A stretch of 64,000 nt of DNA from Roseivirga thermotolerans (GTDB lineage Bacteria > Bacteroidota > Bacteroidia > Cytophagales > Cyclobacteriaceae), in NCBI RefSeq assembly GCF_014653175.1, contig NZ_BNAG01000003.1, positions 124,001 to 188,000 of the forward strand. Direction: 5' to 3'. Each line of letters opens with the position of its first letter. Position 1 is the stretch's first letter. The notes below the pieces were generated by a model. It made no database searches. It had not been told where the DNA came from and saw nothing but the letters and a program-made list of their open reading frames with translations. Positions 17,728 to 26,955 of this stretch are shown here, piece by piece. The position numbers and the translations under genes are program-made.

Positions 17728-17735
17728 TATCTTTG
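17728..17735 (+). promoter_or_regulatory. -7 element before gldA
   Basis: TATCTTTG matches TAnnTTTG exactly and lies 34 bases before the gldA ATG. No clear TTG is found at the usual distance upstream. Confidence 0.45.
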
Positions 17736-17769
17736 ACAATTCCAATAAAGAAAAGACGTTCATTGTCCG

Positions 17770-18672
17770 ATGTCTGTAGAAGTTCAGCAACTCACCAAAA
17801 CATATGGAGCCCAGAGGGCTGTAGATACCATCTCATTTAGGGCTGTTAAGGGGCAGATTCTTGGCTTCCTTGGCCCCAATGGAGCTGGCAAGTCTACTAC
17901 CATGAAGATTGCTACCTGTTTCATTCCTCCTACTGAGGGCACCGTAAAGGTTTGTGGGCATGATGTGATGCACCAACCTGTAGAGGTGCGAAAGAAAATT
18001 GGCTATCTGGCCGAACACAATCCGCTGTACACGGATATGTATGTGCATGAATACTTGCGATTTATGGCCGCTGTGCATGGACTAAAGGGAAAGCAAGGCA
18101 GAGAAAGAGTTATGGAAATGGTGGCTCTTTGCGGACTCTCCAAAGAGCAGAACAAGCGAATAGGAACACTTTCGAAAGGCTACCGGCAACGGGTGGGGCT
18201 GGCCCAGGCATTGCTTCACGACCCCGAAGTGCTTATTCTGGACGAGCCTACTACTGGCTTAGATCCTAATCAATTGGTGGAAATCAGAAAGCTCATCAAA
18301 GAGGTGAGCCGGGACAAAACGGTAATTTTCAGTACACATATAATGCAAGAGGTAAAGGCCCTGTGCGACAGGGTGGTGATAATAAACCAGGGCAAAATTG
18401 TGGCAGACGATACGCTCCAAAACCTCATGGGCAATAAGGTGGTATTGAAAGTGGAGTTTGAAGCCCCCGTCAACATTGAAAAGCTCGCGGTGTTGGGCCA
18501 GGCAGAAAACAGAGGTGGCAATGAATATGTTATTGCTTGTGAGAAAGGTAAGGACCTTCGTTCAGTTCTGTTTAAAATGGCTAAGGACGAAGACTGGGTT
18601 ATTTTAAGTATGAGTCAGGAAACCCAAGAGTTGGAAGAAATTTTTCATCGTTTAACACAGTCGAATCAATGA
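17770..18672 (+). CDS. gldA: Gliding motility ABC transporter ATP-binding protein GldA
   Basis: A 300-residue ABC ATPase: Walker A GPNGAGKST, Q-loop region YLAEHNPLY, signature LSKGYRQRVGLAQAL and Walker B VLILDEP are intact. The sequence and the co-transcribed GldF/GldG partner identify it as GldA, the ATPase of a transporter needed for gliding in Flavobacterium johnsoniae. The substrate of that transporter is still unclear. The stop codon overlaps the next start by four bases. Confidence 0.93.
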   Translation: MSVEVQQLTKTYGAQRAVDTISFRAVKGQILGFLGPNGAGKSTTMKIATCFIPPTEGTVKVCGHDVMHQPVEVRKKIGYLAEHNPLYTDMYVHEYLRFMAAVHGLKGKQGRERVMEMVALCGLSKEQNKRIGTLSKGYRQRVGLAQALLHDPEVLILDEPTTGLDPNQLVEIRKLIKEVSRDKTVIFSTHIMQEVKALCDRVVIINQGKIVADDTLQNLMGNKVVLKVEFEAPVNIEKLAVLGQAENRGGNEYVIACEKGKDLRSVLFKMAKDEDWVILSMSQETQELEEIFHRLTQSNQ

Positions 18673-21080
18673 TGTGGGCCATATACAGCAAGGAACTTCG
18701 GCAGTTTTTAAATTCACTTATCGCCTACGTAGTAATTGGTGTTTTTCTTACCGGAATAGGCTTACTCATGTGGGTTTTCCCGGAAACCAGCGTACTTAAC
18801 TATGGCTTTGCCGATATGGAAAGCCTCTTTTCTTTGGGGCCGTTCGTTTTCATGTTCCTCATTCCGGCTATAACCATGCGCATGTTGGCCGAAGAAAGAA
18901 GAACAGGAACCATAGAACTATTACTCACCAAGCCGCTCACAGAGTGGCAAATTGTAATGGGGAAATACCTGGCCGCTTTTACTCTGGTAGTCTTTTCGGT
19001 ATTGCCCACGCTAGTCTATTTTTATTCCGTTTATCAGCTCGGAAACCCAATAGGTAATCTGGATGTTCCCGGCATTACGGGTTCATACCTTGGGTTAATT
19101 CTTTTGGGAGGGGTGTTTACCGCCATGGGCCTGGCTGCCTCTTCGTTTACCGAAAACCAGATTGTGTCTTTTATTTTGGCTGTTTTTCTCTGCTTCTTCC
19201 TTTATACAGGTGTGAGCTCTCTGGCCGATTTATTAAAGGGAGAATGGGCTATTTATCTGGAGGAAATGAGCCTAAGTTATCATTACGATGCGTTGAGCCG
19301 GGGCCTTATAGATACTCGCAACGTGGCGTTTTTTGTGTCTACCGTTGTATTTATACTCATTGTTACCCATTGGCGACTCATTGCCAGAAAATTGAGTTAT
19401 AAGCCTGTGCGTTCTCGCTTGATGAAGCGGGTGATTTTGGCCTTTGTTCTATTATTAGTTTTCAATATTCTGGCCGCTAACTTTTTTTACCGGTATGACC
19501 TCACCGAAGATAAAAGGTATACTCTGAAACCGGCAACCAAAGAGTTGCTGCGTCAGCTAGAAGCCCCAATGACCATTGAAGTTTTACTGGCCGGAGATTT
19601 GCCAAGCGGTTTTGAACGCTTTAGAAGAGCCATTAAACAAACCATAGAAGAGTTCGATGTGTACAAGCCAGGGGCTATCAACTACTTTTTTGTCGACCCT
19701 TCGGCTGCAGAAGACGCTAAAACCAGAAACGAAAACATTGCCTACCTAATGAGTCAGGGTTTTGAGCCAACCCGTGTATTCGATACGCAAGACGGTAAGC
19801 AAATCCAGAAGATTATTTTTCCTTATGTAATTGTACGCTATGACGGTCAGGCTGCCGGCATTCTTTTGTTCAAAGGCGCCAAAGGAGGCAATCCAAACGA
19901 AACCATCAATATGGCCATAGAAAACATTGAGTTTGAGCTGGCGGTGGGTATTCAACGACTGGCCAATCTCAACCGAAAAAACATAGGTATGGTGAGGGGT
20001 CATAATGAACTGGATTCTGTTCATATTGCCGGATTTATGGGTGAGATGGTGCAGTATTTCAATATAAAAGACGTGAGTCTTAACAAGCCCCTTTCACCCG
20101 ATTCGATTGACGCACTAATTATTGCCCGACCTAAAACCAGCTTTAGCAAGGCCGAAAAATATGTGCTCGATCAATACGTAATGCATGGGGGTGATGTGGT
20201 GTTTCTTATGGAATCGCTGGAGGTAAATATGTCTAATGCTGCCGGTATGGGTACTTTGGCCACACCAGTCAATCATGGGTTGGAAGACCTTCTGTTTCGC
20301 TATGGCGTACGTTTGAACCAAAACTATGTGCAAGACATTCAAAACTTTGGACGCTATCCGGTAGTGATAGACGATAATAGTAATATCATTAACCTGCCAT
20401 GGCCTTTTTATGCCTCGGTTACCGATTTTGCCGATCATCCCGCCAGCAAAAACCTCGATGCTGTATACCTGCGGTTTTTTAGTACCATGGATACGGTAAA
20501 AGCAGAGGGAGTGAGTAAAACACCCCTTATGTATACTTCTGAATATACCCGAATCTTGCCCGCTCCGGCTCCGGTGGCTTTTGAAGATTATGCTAATCAG
20601 CCCGATGTGCAACTCTTTAATGGAGGGCGAAAGGTAGCAGCATATTTATTGGAAGGACAGTTTACCTCACTGTTTAAAAACAGGGTGTTGCCCGATTCTA
20701 TCGATCAGGCGCTCTTCAAAGACCGTAGCACAGGAGCTAAAATTGTGGTGGTATCTGATGGCGACTTTATAAGAAATGAACTGAACCTTAGAACAAGACA
20801 GCCCTACCCATTGGGCTTTAATCCTTTTGTGGAAGAGGGCGAAAAACTTAAGTATGCCAACCGAGACTTCTTATTCAATGTATTGGCCTATATGACCGAT
20901 GAAGAAGGGCTGATTACTTCGAGAAATAAAGAAATAACTCTGAGGCCATTGAATAGAATTAAAGTTCAGGAAGAAAGAACCTATTGGCAAAGTCTAAACC
21001 TGGCAGGACCCTTGGTTATTTTGGTGCTTTTTGGTCTGGCAAGAGGGGTGCTTCGAAAAAGGAAGTATTCCGGATTTTGA
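18669..21080 (+). CDS. gldFG: Fused GldF-GldG gliding motility ABC transporter membrane protein
   Basis: A single 803-residue frame. Residues 1 to about 245 are an ABC-2-type permease like GldF (KELRQFLNSLIAYVVIGVF, MRMLAEERRTGTIELLLTKPLTEWQIVMGK, six helices). From about 250 a new membrane helix (RLMKRVILAFVLLLVFNILAANF) starts the GldG part: a large periplasmic domain (DLTEDKRYTLKPATKELLRQL, MSQGFEPTRVFD, VVSDGDFIRNELNLR) and a final helix (LAGPLVILVLFGLARGVLRKRK). In F. johnsoniae these are two proteins. No internal stop or frameshift is seen, so the fusion looks genuine. It is translationally coupled to gldA; a second ATG at 18672 is equally possible. Confidence 0.9.
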   Translation: MMWAIYSKELRQFLNSLIAYVVIGVFLTGIGLLMWVFPETSVLNYGFADMESLFSLGPFVFMFLIPAITMRMLAEERRTGTIELLLTKPLTEWQIVMGKYLAAFTLVVFSVLPTLVYFYSVYQLGNPIGNLDVPGITGSYLGLILLGGVFTAMGLAASSFTENQIVSFILAVFLCFFLYTGVSSLADLLKGEWAIYLEEMSLSYHYDALSRGLIDTRNVAFFVSTVVFILIVTHWRLIARKLSYKPVRSRLMKRVILAFVLLLVFNILAANFFYRYDLTEDKRYTLKPATKELLRQLEAPMTIEVLLAGDLPSGFERFRRAIKQTIEEFDVYKPGAINYFFVDPSAAEDAKTRNENIAYLMSQGFEPTRVFDTQDGKQIQKIIFPYVIVRYDGQAAGILLFKGAKGGNPNETINMAIENIEFELAVGIQRLANLNRKNIGMVRGHNELDSVHIAGFMGEMVQYFNIKDVSLNKPLSPDSIDALIIARPKTSFSKAEKYVLDQYVMHGGDVVFLMESLEVNMSNAAGMGTLATPVNHGLEDLLFRYGVRLNQNYVQDIQNFGRYPVVIDDNSNIINLPWPFYASVTDFADHPASKNLDAVYLRFFSTMDTVKAEGVSKTPLMYTSEYTRILPAPAPVAFEDYANQPDVQLFNGGRKVAAYLLEGQFTSLFKNRVLPDSIDQALFKDRSTGAKIVVVSDGDFIRNELNLRTRQPYPLGFNPFVEEGEKLKYANRDFLFNVLAYMTDEEGLITSRNKEITLRPLNRIKVQEERTYWQSLNLAGPLVILVLFGLARGVLRKRKYSGF

Positions 21081-21091
21081 TACCCTGAGCC

Positions 21092-21133
21092 GGGCAATAG
21101 CCCAATAGATAGAAGTCTATTCGACTATTGCTC
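21092..21133. terminator. Weak hairpin between convergent gldFG and rhodanese genes
   Basis: GGGCAATAG (21092-21100) pairs with CTATTGCTC (21125-21133) with one mismatch. There is no T tract, so the call is tentative. Confidence 0.35.
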
Positions 21134-21165
21134 CTCAATCAGGCAACCTGTTGTTAAAATCAGCC

Positions 21166-21483
21166 TCAATACTTCTGCACGCGCTGATCGATTTCATCGG
21201 CCCAGGCCAGAATACCACCTTTTAGATTATATAGATTGGTAAAACCGTGGTTAGCCTCCAGCCAGGCAATGGCATCTCCGCTTCTTTTGCCGCTTCTGCA
21301 ATGCACCACAACCTGCTTATCTTTGGCAAATTTATCAACGTTTTGAGGCACTGTGCCCAAGGGAATAAGCTCGCCTCCAATTGCTGCAATATCGGCTTCG
21401 TGTGGCTCCCGAACATCAATGAGTTGAAAATCCGTTCCATTGTCTATCAGCGACTTTAACTCCTTAACTGTTATCTCTTTCAT
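21166..21483 (-). CDS. Single-domain rhodanese-like sulfurtransferase
   Basis: A 105-residue rhodanese domain from the ATG at 21483: LIDVREPHEADIAAIGG at the N terminus and the active-site loop HCRSGKRS with Cys62. The loop length is that of thiosulfate/persulfide sulfurtransferases. It overlaps the 3' end of the siroheme gene by 20 bases, so it is the last gene of the sulfite reductase operon; a role in handling sulfane sulfur made during assimilation is inferred. The upstream ATG at 21510 lies inside the previous gene and is less likely. Confidence 0.88.
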   Translation of the reverse strand: MKEITVKELKSLIDNGTDFQLIDVREPHEADIAAIGGELIPLGTVPQNVDKFAKDKQVVVHCRSGKRSGDAIAWLEANHGFTNLYNLKGGILAWADEIDQRVQKY

Positions 21484-22078
21484 TCTCGTTTTCTTTATGC
21501 TTAGTACCATAAACCAGGCTCGAAGTTAGCCGGTTCAACTCTTTTACTTTGTAACCGAAGTTACCCTTTAACTGATTGCGAATTTGCTTCATTCGTAGCA
21601 AAAGTTCATCAATTTCCTCAGGCAATGCATCGTCAAGCACTTCTCTTAAGCGTTTGGCTATGGTGGGCGACTGGCCGTTGGTTGAGATGGCAACCTTTAG
21701 ATGGCCTTTGGTAACGATGCTGCCCAGGTAAAAATCGCACAGTTCGGGGGTGTCGGCCACATTCACCAATATACCCCTGTCTTTGGCTTCCTGCTGAATC
21801 TTACGGTTTGTCTCCGGATTTTCAGTAGCTACCAGCACCAGATGCATACCGGTTAGATCTTCGGTAAAATATTCCCGCTCCAAAAGAGTAATCTGAGGGT
21901 GCCGGGTTGCCAACTGCCGAATTTCGGACCGAATGGTTTTATCAACCAAAGTTACCCGGGCATCAGGGCTGCTTTTGAGCATAAATGAGAGCTTTTCCAG
22001 CCCAACCGAACCTCCCCCAATAATGAGGGTGTCTAGCTGATGGGCTTTTAGAAATATGGGGTAGAGGTTGTTAGACAT
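21464..22078 (-). CDS. Precorrin-2 dehydrogenase/sirohydrochlorin ferrochelatase (siroheme synthase)
   Basis: About 204 residues. The N-terminal NAD-binding fold (FLKAHQLDTLIIGGGSVGLEKLSFML) and the middle region (LVNVADTPELCDFYLGSIVTKGHLKVAISTNGQSPTIAKRLRE) match the Met8p/CysG-N family, which converts precorrin-2 to siroheme in two steps. The conserved Asp in NVADTPELC, used for both activities in Met8p, is present. The start at 22078 falls two bases after the cobA stop. It supplies siroheme for the sulfite reductase two genes upstream. Confidence 0.9.
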   Translation of the reverse strand: MSNNLYPIFLKAHQLDTLIIGGGSVGLEKLSFMLKSSPDARVTLVDKTIRSEIRQLATRHPQITLLEREYFTEDLTGMHLVLVATENPETNRKIQQEAKDRGILVNVADTPELCDFYLGSIVTKGHLKVAISTNGQSPTIAKRLREVLDDALPEEIDELLLRMKQIRNQLKGNFGYKVKELNRLTSSLVYGTKHKENENERDNS

Positions 22079-22079
22079 A

Positions 22080-22838
22080 TTAAAGTGTAGTAGCGTATTC
22101 AATTTGCCGTAGGTATGATTTCCCTAGTTTTACTACCTCGCCCACAATAATTATGGCAGGCGAAGAAATGCCATGGGCAAAAGCTTCATCTTCAATAGAA
22201 TTAATGGTGGCCGTTACTATCTTTTCGCTCGGCAGCGATCCGTTCTGAATAATGGCCACCGGGGCATTGTGGCGGCCATGCTCACGAAAGGTATCGCAAA
22301 TGGCGGCCAGTTTTTTGGTACCCATTAGTATGACCACCGTAGCAGTAGACTGAGCCGCCAAATGAATGTCGGGAGTAAGAAAGCCTTCTTTGGTGGTGGC
22401 CGTTACCACCCAATAGCTTTGGCTATATCCGCGCGATGTCATGGGTATTTCTTGCAAGGCCGGTACCGCGTGAGCGCTGCTAATACCCGGAATTATTTGG
22501 CAGGGTATACCAAATTGTCGGGCAAAATCCAGCTCTTCGTATCCCCGGCCAAAAATAAAAGGATCTCCACCTTTGAGTCTGACCACGTGCCCTTTGGTTT
22601 GCGCAAAGTGAACGATCAGTTCATTGATGGCCTGCTGGGTATGACTATGTTTGCCCACCCTTTTGCCTACATATATTTTTTCGCCCCCCTTTTTAACATA
22701 GCAAAGCAATGCCTTGCTGGCCAAATCGTCATACAACACCACATCGGCTTCGGCCAGAGTTTTAATGGCTTTAACGGTAATAAGCTCGGGGTCTCCCGGG
22801 CCGGCACCTACTAGCGAAAGTTTAGGAGTAATGGTCAT
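22080..22838 (-). CDS. cobA: Uroporphyrinogen-III C-methyltransferase
   Basis: The 252-residue SUMT makes precorrin-2 from uroporphyrinogen III with two SAM. Signatures: SLVGAGPGDPELITVKA near the N terminus, ADVVLYDDLAS, VVRLKGGDPFIFGRGYEEL and PGISSAHAVPALQEIPMTSRG. It is encoded separately from the dehydrogenase/chelatase, unlike the fused CysG of enterobacteria, and lies one base after the sulfite reductase gene. Confidence 0.93.
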   Translation of the reverse strand: MTITPKLSLVGAGPGDPELITVKAIKTLAEADVVLYDDLASKALLCYVKKGGEKIYVGKRVGKHSHTQQAINELIVHFAQTKGHVVRLKGGDPFIFGRGYEELDFARQFGIPCQIIPGISSAHAVPALQEIPMTSRGYSQSYWVVTATTKEGFLTPDIHLAAQSTATVVILMGTKKLAAICDTFREHGRHNAPVAIIQNGSLPSEKIVTATINSIEDEAFAHGISSPAIIIVGEVVKLGKSYLRQIEYATTL

Positions 22839-22839
22839 T

Positions 22840-24966
22840 CTATGCTTTATAAAAATCGCTGATAACTAGTTTTTCTTTCCCTTCGCTTTGCAGTTGTTTC
22901 TGTCTGAAGGTTCTTACCTGCCGGAGAAATGAGTTTGCGGATTGGAAGTATTCATGGGCAAAGTCCTTTTCAGGTTCCTGCGATTTCATTTGCAAAACCA
23001 GAGTTTTGAAACTCTTGGCCTGGCCGAAGTCTTCCGTTTGTCCCAAGTGCTCTTCGAAACTTTCCAGTATTCCTATTTGGGTGTTGCACTTAATATCTAC
23101 ACTAAGAAGTAGAGCTTTAGCACCGATTACAAAGGCTGAATAGGCATTGTAAATTGCATCTGCATAGGCTTCTTCTCTAAGCCCATCGCTGGCCCAGTCC
23201 AGTCGTTCCTGCGCTTCTTCTATAATAGTTCCAATCACATCGAGCATTACACTGGCACACTCGCCAACACCAATTTCCGGAACAAACTGCTCTTGTTTTC
23301 CCCAGTCCATAAACTCGGCACTGGTTAGGTTATCAGTTTCCGCCAATGGTTTTAGCAGATGGTAGAAGTGCATTTTACCAACTCGTTGAAAGTAATCATT
23401 GAAGTATTCGCCCTCTTCAGCTTCCTTTTCATAGGCTGTGAGCAGCAAGGCCAGGGCGTTGGGGATGCGCTTGGTGGGCAGCTTTATTACTTTTTCGGCA
23501 ATAAAGCCCTCTCCGGAAGGAGAAAGTCCTCCGCCTATTACCACCTGCATGGCCGGAACTACCAGCCCTTTATGTTTTATAGAGCTGCCATGGAAGCCAA
23601 TGTTGGCGGCCATATGTTGCCCACAGGCGTTCATACACCCACTGATTTTAATTTTAATGTTGCGTTCATTAATGAGGTGTTCGAAGTCATTTTCCAGCAT
23701 CTGTTCCAGGGTAGTGGAAAGGGCTGTGCTGTTGGTTACGGCCAAGTTGCAGGTATCGCTGCCGGGGCATGAAGTAATGTCGTGCGTACTATCAAAGCCG
23801 GCTTTGGCAAGCCCAAGAGCGGTAAGTTCCTGGAAGAAAAGGGGGAGCAGGCCGGGCTTGACATACTTAATGAGTAAACCCTGATTGGCAGTAACCCGAA
23901 TGTCGTGTGCAGCATATTGTTCTACCAGGCCAGCGAGCTTGCGAGCGGTTTCGGCATTTATGTCGCCCAAAGGTACACGTACCCAAATACCCCTAAATTC
24001 GGTCTGTTTTTGCACAAAAGTGTTGGTGCGCTTCCAGTTTTCAAAGGCCGTAGGATTACTCACTTCCACCTCGCGGTGTGGAGGGTTGGGCTGTTCTACT
24101 CTACCTATAGTTTCGTCTATGGGCCAGTGGTAGCCTTTTAGGGCTTTGCGCTCTTCGTTGACCAGTTTCATGAGTTGTTCCAGCCCCATTTTTTTGAGCA
24201 GGAATTTCATGCGCGCCTTACTGCGATTAGCTCGCTCTCCATAGCGATCGAATACGCGAATAACTGCTTCAGAGAAGGGAATAATCTCAGTGGCCGGTAA
24301 AAAGCTGTGGGCCGTTTGGGCAAACATGGCTTGTGCCCCGAGGCCACCTCCCAGTACTACTTTGAATCCTTTAATTCCATCTTTAACAAGGGGTATAAAA
24401 CCAATGTCGTGAAAGTAGGTCATGGCCGAGTCGGTGCTGTCTGATGCAAAAGCAATTTTCACCTTGCGACCCATGTCCTGACAAATGGGGTTTCTTAAAA
24501 AGAAATGGGTGAGGGCATGCGCATAGGGAGTTACATCAAAAGGCTCATTGGGGTTGATGCCGGCATCGGGCGAAGCGGTAACATTGCGAACGGTGTTTCC
24601 GCAGGCTTCTCGCAGAGTCACATCACTGGCCTCCAGGTCGGCCCAGAGAGCAGGGGAGTCCTTTAGCTTTACAAAATGCAGTTGAATGTCTTGTCGGGTG
24701 GTTAAGTGCAGGTTGCCGGTGGCGTACTTATCAGATACATTGGCAATGGTAATGAGCTGCCTAGGCGTAACTTTACCATAGGGTAGTTTAATACGAATCA
24801 TCTGGACACCCGTTTGCCGTTGGCCATAAACTCCGCGGGTAAGTCTGTATAACTTAAACTTGTCTTCGGCAATCTCTCCTTGCTCAAACTTCTCAATTCG
24901 CTTTTGAAGCTCAATAATATCTTTTTGGGCTGCGGGGCTTATGCTTTGGTTTACGGACAGGCTCAT
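22840..24966 (-). CDS. Assimilatory sulfite (nitrite) reductase, siroheme/Fe4S4, with C-terminal HEPN-like domain
   Basis: The 708-residue protein has two ferredoxin-like half domains and siroheme domains over about 1-540: LTTRQDIQLHFVKL, ACGNTVRNVTASPDAG, and the cluster ligands C-x5-C (CPGSDTC) and C-x3-C (SGCMNACGQH). These reduce sulfite to sulfide or nitrite to ammonia with six electrons. From about residue 560 a helical domain follows (QERLDWASDGLREEAYADAIYNAYSAFVIGAKALLL), resembling HEPN, as in other Bacteroidota homologs. Context (siroheme genes, rhodanese, APS reductase across dnaN) favours sulfite. It is the first gene of a four-gene operon and has an Rrf2-type operator candidate at 25029. 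Confidence 0.9.
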   Translation of the reverse strand: MSLSVNQSISPAAQKDIIELQKRIEKFEQGEIAEDKFKLYRLTRGVYGQRQTGVQMIRIKLPYGKVTPRQLITIANVSDKYATGNLHLTTRQDIQLHFVKLKDSPALWADLEASDVTLREACGNTVRNVTASPDAGINPNEPFDVTPYAHALTHFFLRNPICQDMGRKVKIAFASDSTDSAMTYFHDIGFIPLVKDGIKGFKVVLGGGLGAQAMFAQTAHSFLPATEIIPFSEAVIRVFDRYGERANRSKARMKFLLKKMGLEQLMKLVNEERKALKGYHWPIDETIGRVEQPNPPHREVEVSNPTAFENWKRTNTFVQKQTEFRGIWVRVPLGDINAETARKLAGLVEQYAAHDIRVTANQGLLIKYVKPGLLPLFFQELTALGLAKAGFDSTHDITSCPGSDTCNLAVTNSTALSTTLEQMLENDFEHLINERNIKIKISGCMNACGQHMAANIGFHGSSIKHKGLVVPAMQVVIGGGLSPSGEGFIAEKVIKLPTKRIPNALALLLTAYEKEAEEGEYFNDYFQRVGKMHFYHLLKPLAETDNLTSAEFMDWGKQEQFVPEIGVGECASVMLDVIGTIIEEAQERLDWASDGLREEAYADAIYNAYSAFVIGAKALLLSVDIKCNTQIGILESFEEHLGQTEDFGQAKSFKTLVLQMKSQEPEKDFAHEYFQSANSFLRQVRTFRQKQLQSEGKEKLVISDFYKA

Positions 24967-25028
24967 AACTTATTAGTCTATAAAAACGATAGGAAATATT
25001 CTGCAAGTTTAAATAAAAGAATATAAAG

Positions 25029-25052
25029 TCTACCAAAATAATAGGGTAATAT
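25029..25052 (-). promoter_or_regulatory. Shared sulfur operator upstream of the sulfite reductase operon
   Basis: GTCTACCAAAATAATAGGG (25028-25046) followed by TAATAT closely matches the sequence before the DUF2061-cysH operon (26956-26979). Both read CTACYAAAATRRTAGGG, an imperfect palindrome of the size bound by Rrf2-family regulators. Confidence 0.6.
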
Positions 25053-25223
25053 TTTTAGCTATGTGATAAGTGGTTGGGTGAATGGTGGTCTTTTAAACGA
25101 CTAGTGCGAGAGATGAGGTGCTTGTTAGTCAATCGGGTTCAAAATGCTTACATTTAATGGGCGATATAGATTTTATTTTTAATTTTATCCGCTTATTAAA
25201 ACCACTCAAAAAATCGATCTTCT

Positions 25224-26345
25224 ATGAAGTTTATTGTTTCTTCAGCTGAACTTTTAAAGCGCCTGTCTAATATCAATGGCGTTATCACAACCAATCCGGT
25301 TGTTCCTATTCTAGAGAATTTCCTTTTTGAAATAAAAGATGGACTTCTGACCATCACTGCGTCAGACTTACAAACCTCTATGATCACCGAGATTGATGTA
25401 GAGGCCAAAGAAGATGGAAGCATAGCGGTGCCTGCCAGAATACTGATGGACACCCTGAAGAACCTTCCCGAACAACCGGTTACCTTCAGCATTGACCAGG
25501 AAACATACAGTGTAGAGATCAACTCAGACAATGGACGTTACAAACTGGCCGGAGAAAATGCCACGGATTTCCCTAAGGTACCGGAAGTAACCGATGCCTA
25601 TTCCGTAGATATGTCGACCGATGTTTTGAGCAGTGCGATTAATAACACCATTTTTGCTACTTCCAACGATGAGTTGAGACCAGCCATGACGGGAGTATTT
25701 GTGAAGCTGGGCGATACCAACACTACTTTTGTAGCTACTGACGGCCATCGTTTGGTGCGCTATAGAAGAGTGGATGTGGCTACCGACTCCGGAATGTCTA
25801 TAATTATACCCAGAAAGGCCCTTAACCTTTTGAAGTCTACATTGCCTTCAGAAAATGTGAATGTTGTATTGGAGTACAATGCGTCTAACGCCTACTTCCA
25901 CTTCAACAATATTCGCATGATCTGCCGCTTGATCGATGAGCGTTTCCCGGATTATGAGAATGTGATTCCTACCGAGAATCCGATTGAAATGACCATTGAG
26001 CGCAGCGAGCTGCTAGGCTCTCTAAAGCGTATCAGCATTTACGCCAATAAAACCACCCACCAAATCAGGCTTAAGATTACCGGCAGCGAGCTTACAATTT
26101 CTGCCGAAGATTTAGACTTCTCTAATGAAGCTAAAGAAACTTTGGCCTGCGAGCATGAGGGAGAAGATATCGAAATTGGGTTCAATGCTAAGTTTTTGGT
26201 TGAAATGCTTGGCAATCTGCACTCGAAATCTATTACACTGCAAATGTCGGCCCCTAACCGTGCCGGCCTCATTATACCTACTGAAAAGGATGACAGTGAG
26301 GATATACTCATGCTGGTAATGCCTGTTATGTTGAACAACTATTAA
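25224..26345 (+). CDS. dnaN: DNA polymerase III beta subunit (sliding clamp)
   Basis: A 373-residue clamp with the three repeated domains: MKFIVSSAELLKRLSNINGVI, the NDELRPAMTGVFV/ATDGHRLVRYRR segment of domain two, and the C-terminal VMPVMLNNY that closes domain three. It confers processivity on the replicative polymerase as a ring-shaped dimer. It is monocistronic, followed by a strong terminator. No origin-like DnaA boxes were noticed around it, and dnaA is not in the window. Confidence 0.97.
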   Translation: MKFIVSSAELLKRLSNINGVITTNPVVPILENFLFEIKDGLLTITASDLQTSMITEIDVEAKEDGSIAVPARILMDTLKNLPEQPVTFSIDQETYSVEINSDNGRYKLAGENATDFPKVPEVTDAYSVDMSTDVLSSAINNTIFATSNDELRPAMTGVFVKLGDTNTTFVATDGHRLVRYRRVDVATDSGMSIIIPRKALNLLKSTLPSENVNVVLEYNASNAYFHFNNIRMICRLIDERFPDYENVIPTENPIEMTIERSELLGSLKRISIYANKTTHQIRLKITGSELTISAEDLDFSNEAKETLACEHEGEDIEIGFNAKFLVEMLGNLHSKSITLQMSAPNRAGLIIPTEKDDSEDILMLVMPVMLNNY

Positions 26346-26364
26346 TGTTTTATATAATTATCTG

Positions 26365-26390
26365 AAAAGGGGAGCACAGCTCCCTTTTTT
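26365..26390 (+). terminator. Terminator of dnaN
   Basis: AAAAGGGGAG pairs with CTCCCTTTTT around a five-base loop, followed by T residues, 20 bases after the stop. Confidence 0.9.
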
Positions 26391-26422
26391 GTTTCACTCT
26401 AAAATTTTGCCGATTATTACGC

Positions 26423-26839
26423 ATGCTCTCTAAGAAGACTCAATACGCCTTTCATGCCCTCACTTATTTGGCCGAGAATGTGGAGAAGGGCCCTGTTCTC
26501 ATTTCTGAGATTTCGCAAGAGCGCAAAATATCTCTCAAGTTTCTGGAAAATATACTTCTTGAGCTGAAAAAGGCCGGAGTGCTGGGAAGTAAAAAAGGGA
26601 AAGGTGGTGGCTATTACCTCATAAAGCCCCCCGAAGAAGTAAAACTGGCTAAGGTTATTCGTATGCTCGATGGCCCCATTGCTCTATTGCCCTGCGTGAG
26701 CCTTAATTACTATGAGCGTTGCGAAAATTGCGATGAAGCCGTATGCGGGTTGAACCGCGTAATGGCCGAGGTTAGGGATAATACACTTAAGGTGTTGGAG
26801 AATAAGACCCTGGCCGATGTATTGCGCAATAAGGAATAG
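26423..26839 (+). CDS. Rrf2 family transcriptional regulator, probable sulfur-assimilation regulator
   Basis: The 138-residue protein has an N-terminal winged HTH (KKTQYAFHALTYLAE, ISLKFLENILLELKKAGVLGSKKGKGGGYYL) and the effector segment PCVSLNYYERCENCDEAVCGL with Cys91, Cys100, Cys103 and Cys108. Rrf2 proteins sense Fe-S clusters, cysteine metabolites or redox state; the four cysteines would allow cluster binding. It lies between the sulfite reductase operon and the DUF2061-cysH operon, each preceded by the same palindrome, so regulation of sulfur assimilation is inferred. Confidence 0.88.
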   Translation: MLSKKTQYAFHALTYLAENVEKGPVLISEISQERKISLKFLENILLELKKAGVLGSKKGKGGGYYLIKPPEEVKLAKVIRMLDGPIALLPCVSLNYYERCENCDEAVCGLNRVMAEVRDNTLKVLENKTLADVLRNKE

Positions 26840-26955
26840 CAGCTCACAGAACTGTATTTTTTTCTGAAAATCTTACCGTGCTTATGAAGAATCCCCTCTT
26901 TTGACCTTCTGTTTTTACAGGAGAACGAGAGAGGTGAAAAAAAATTGAAGCAAAA

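Larger units (their letters stand above)
17009..17769. other. Gene-free 760-base stretch with repeat remnants
   Basis: No convincing reading frame is present. A 61-codon open frame at 17156-17341 lacks any family signal. The stretch holds a G7 run near 17077, a hairpin with seven-base arms GTGCGGT (17294-17300) and ACCGCAC (17316-17322), a dispersed repeat at 17365-17433 and the promoter of gldA at the right end. Confidence 0.6.

Noticed and set aside
25029-25223. Replication origin near dnaN
   Set aside because: No DnaA-box cluster or dnaA gene was seen; the gap is explained by the two promoters and the sulfur operator.
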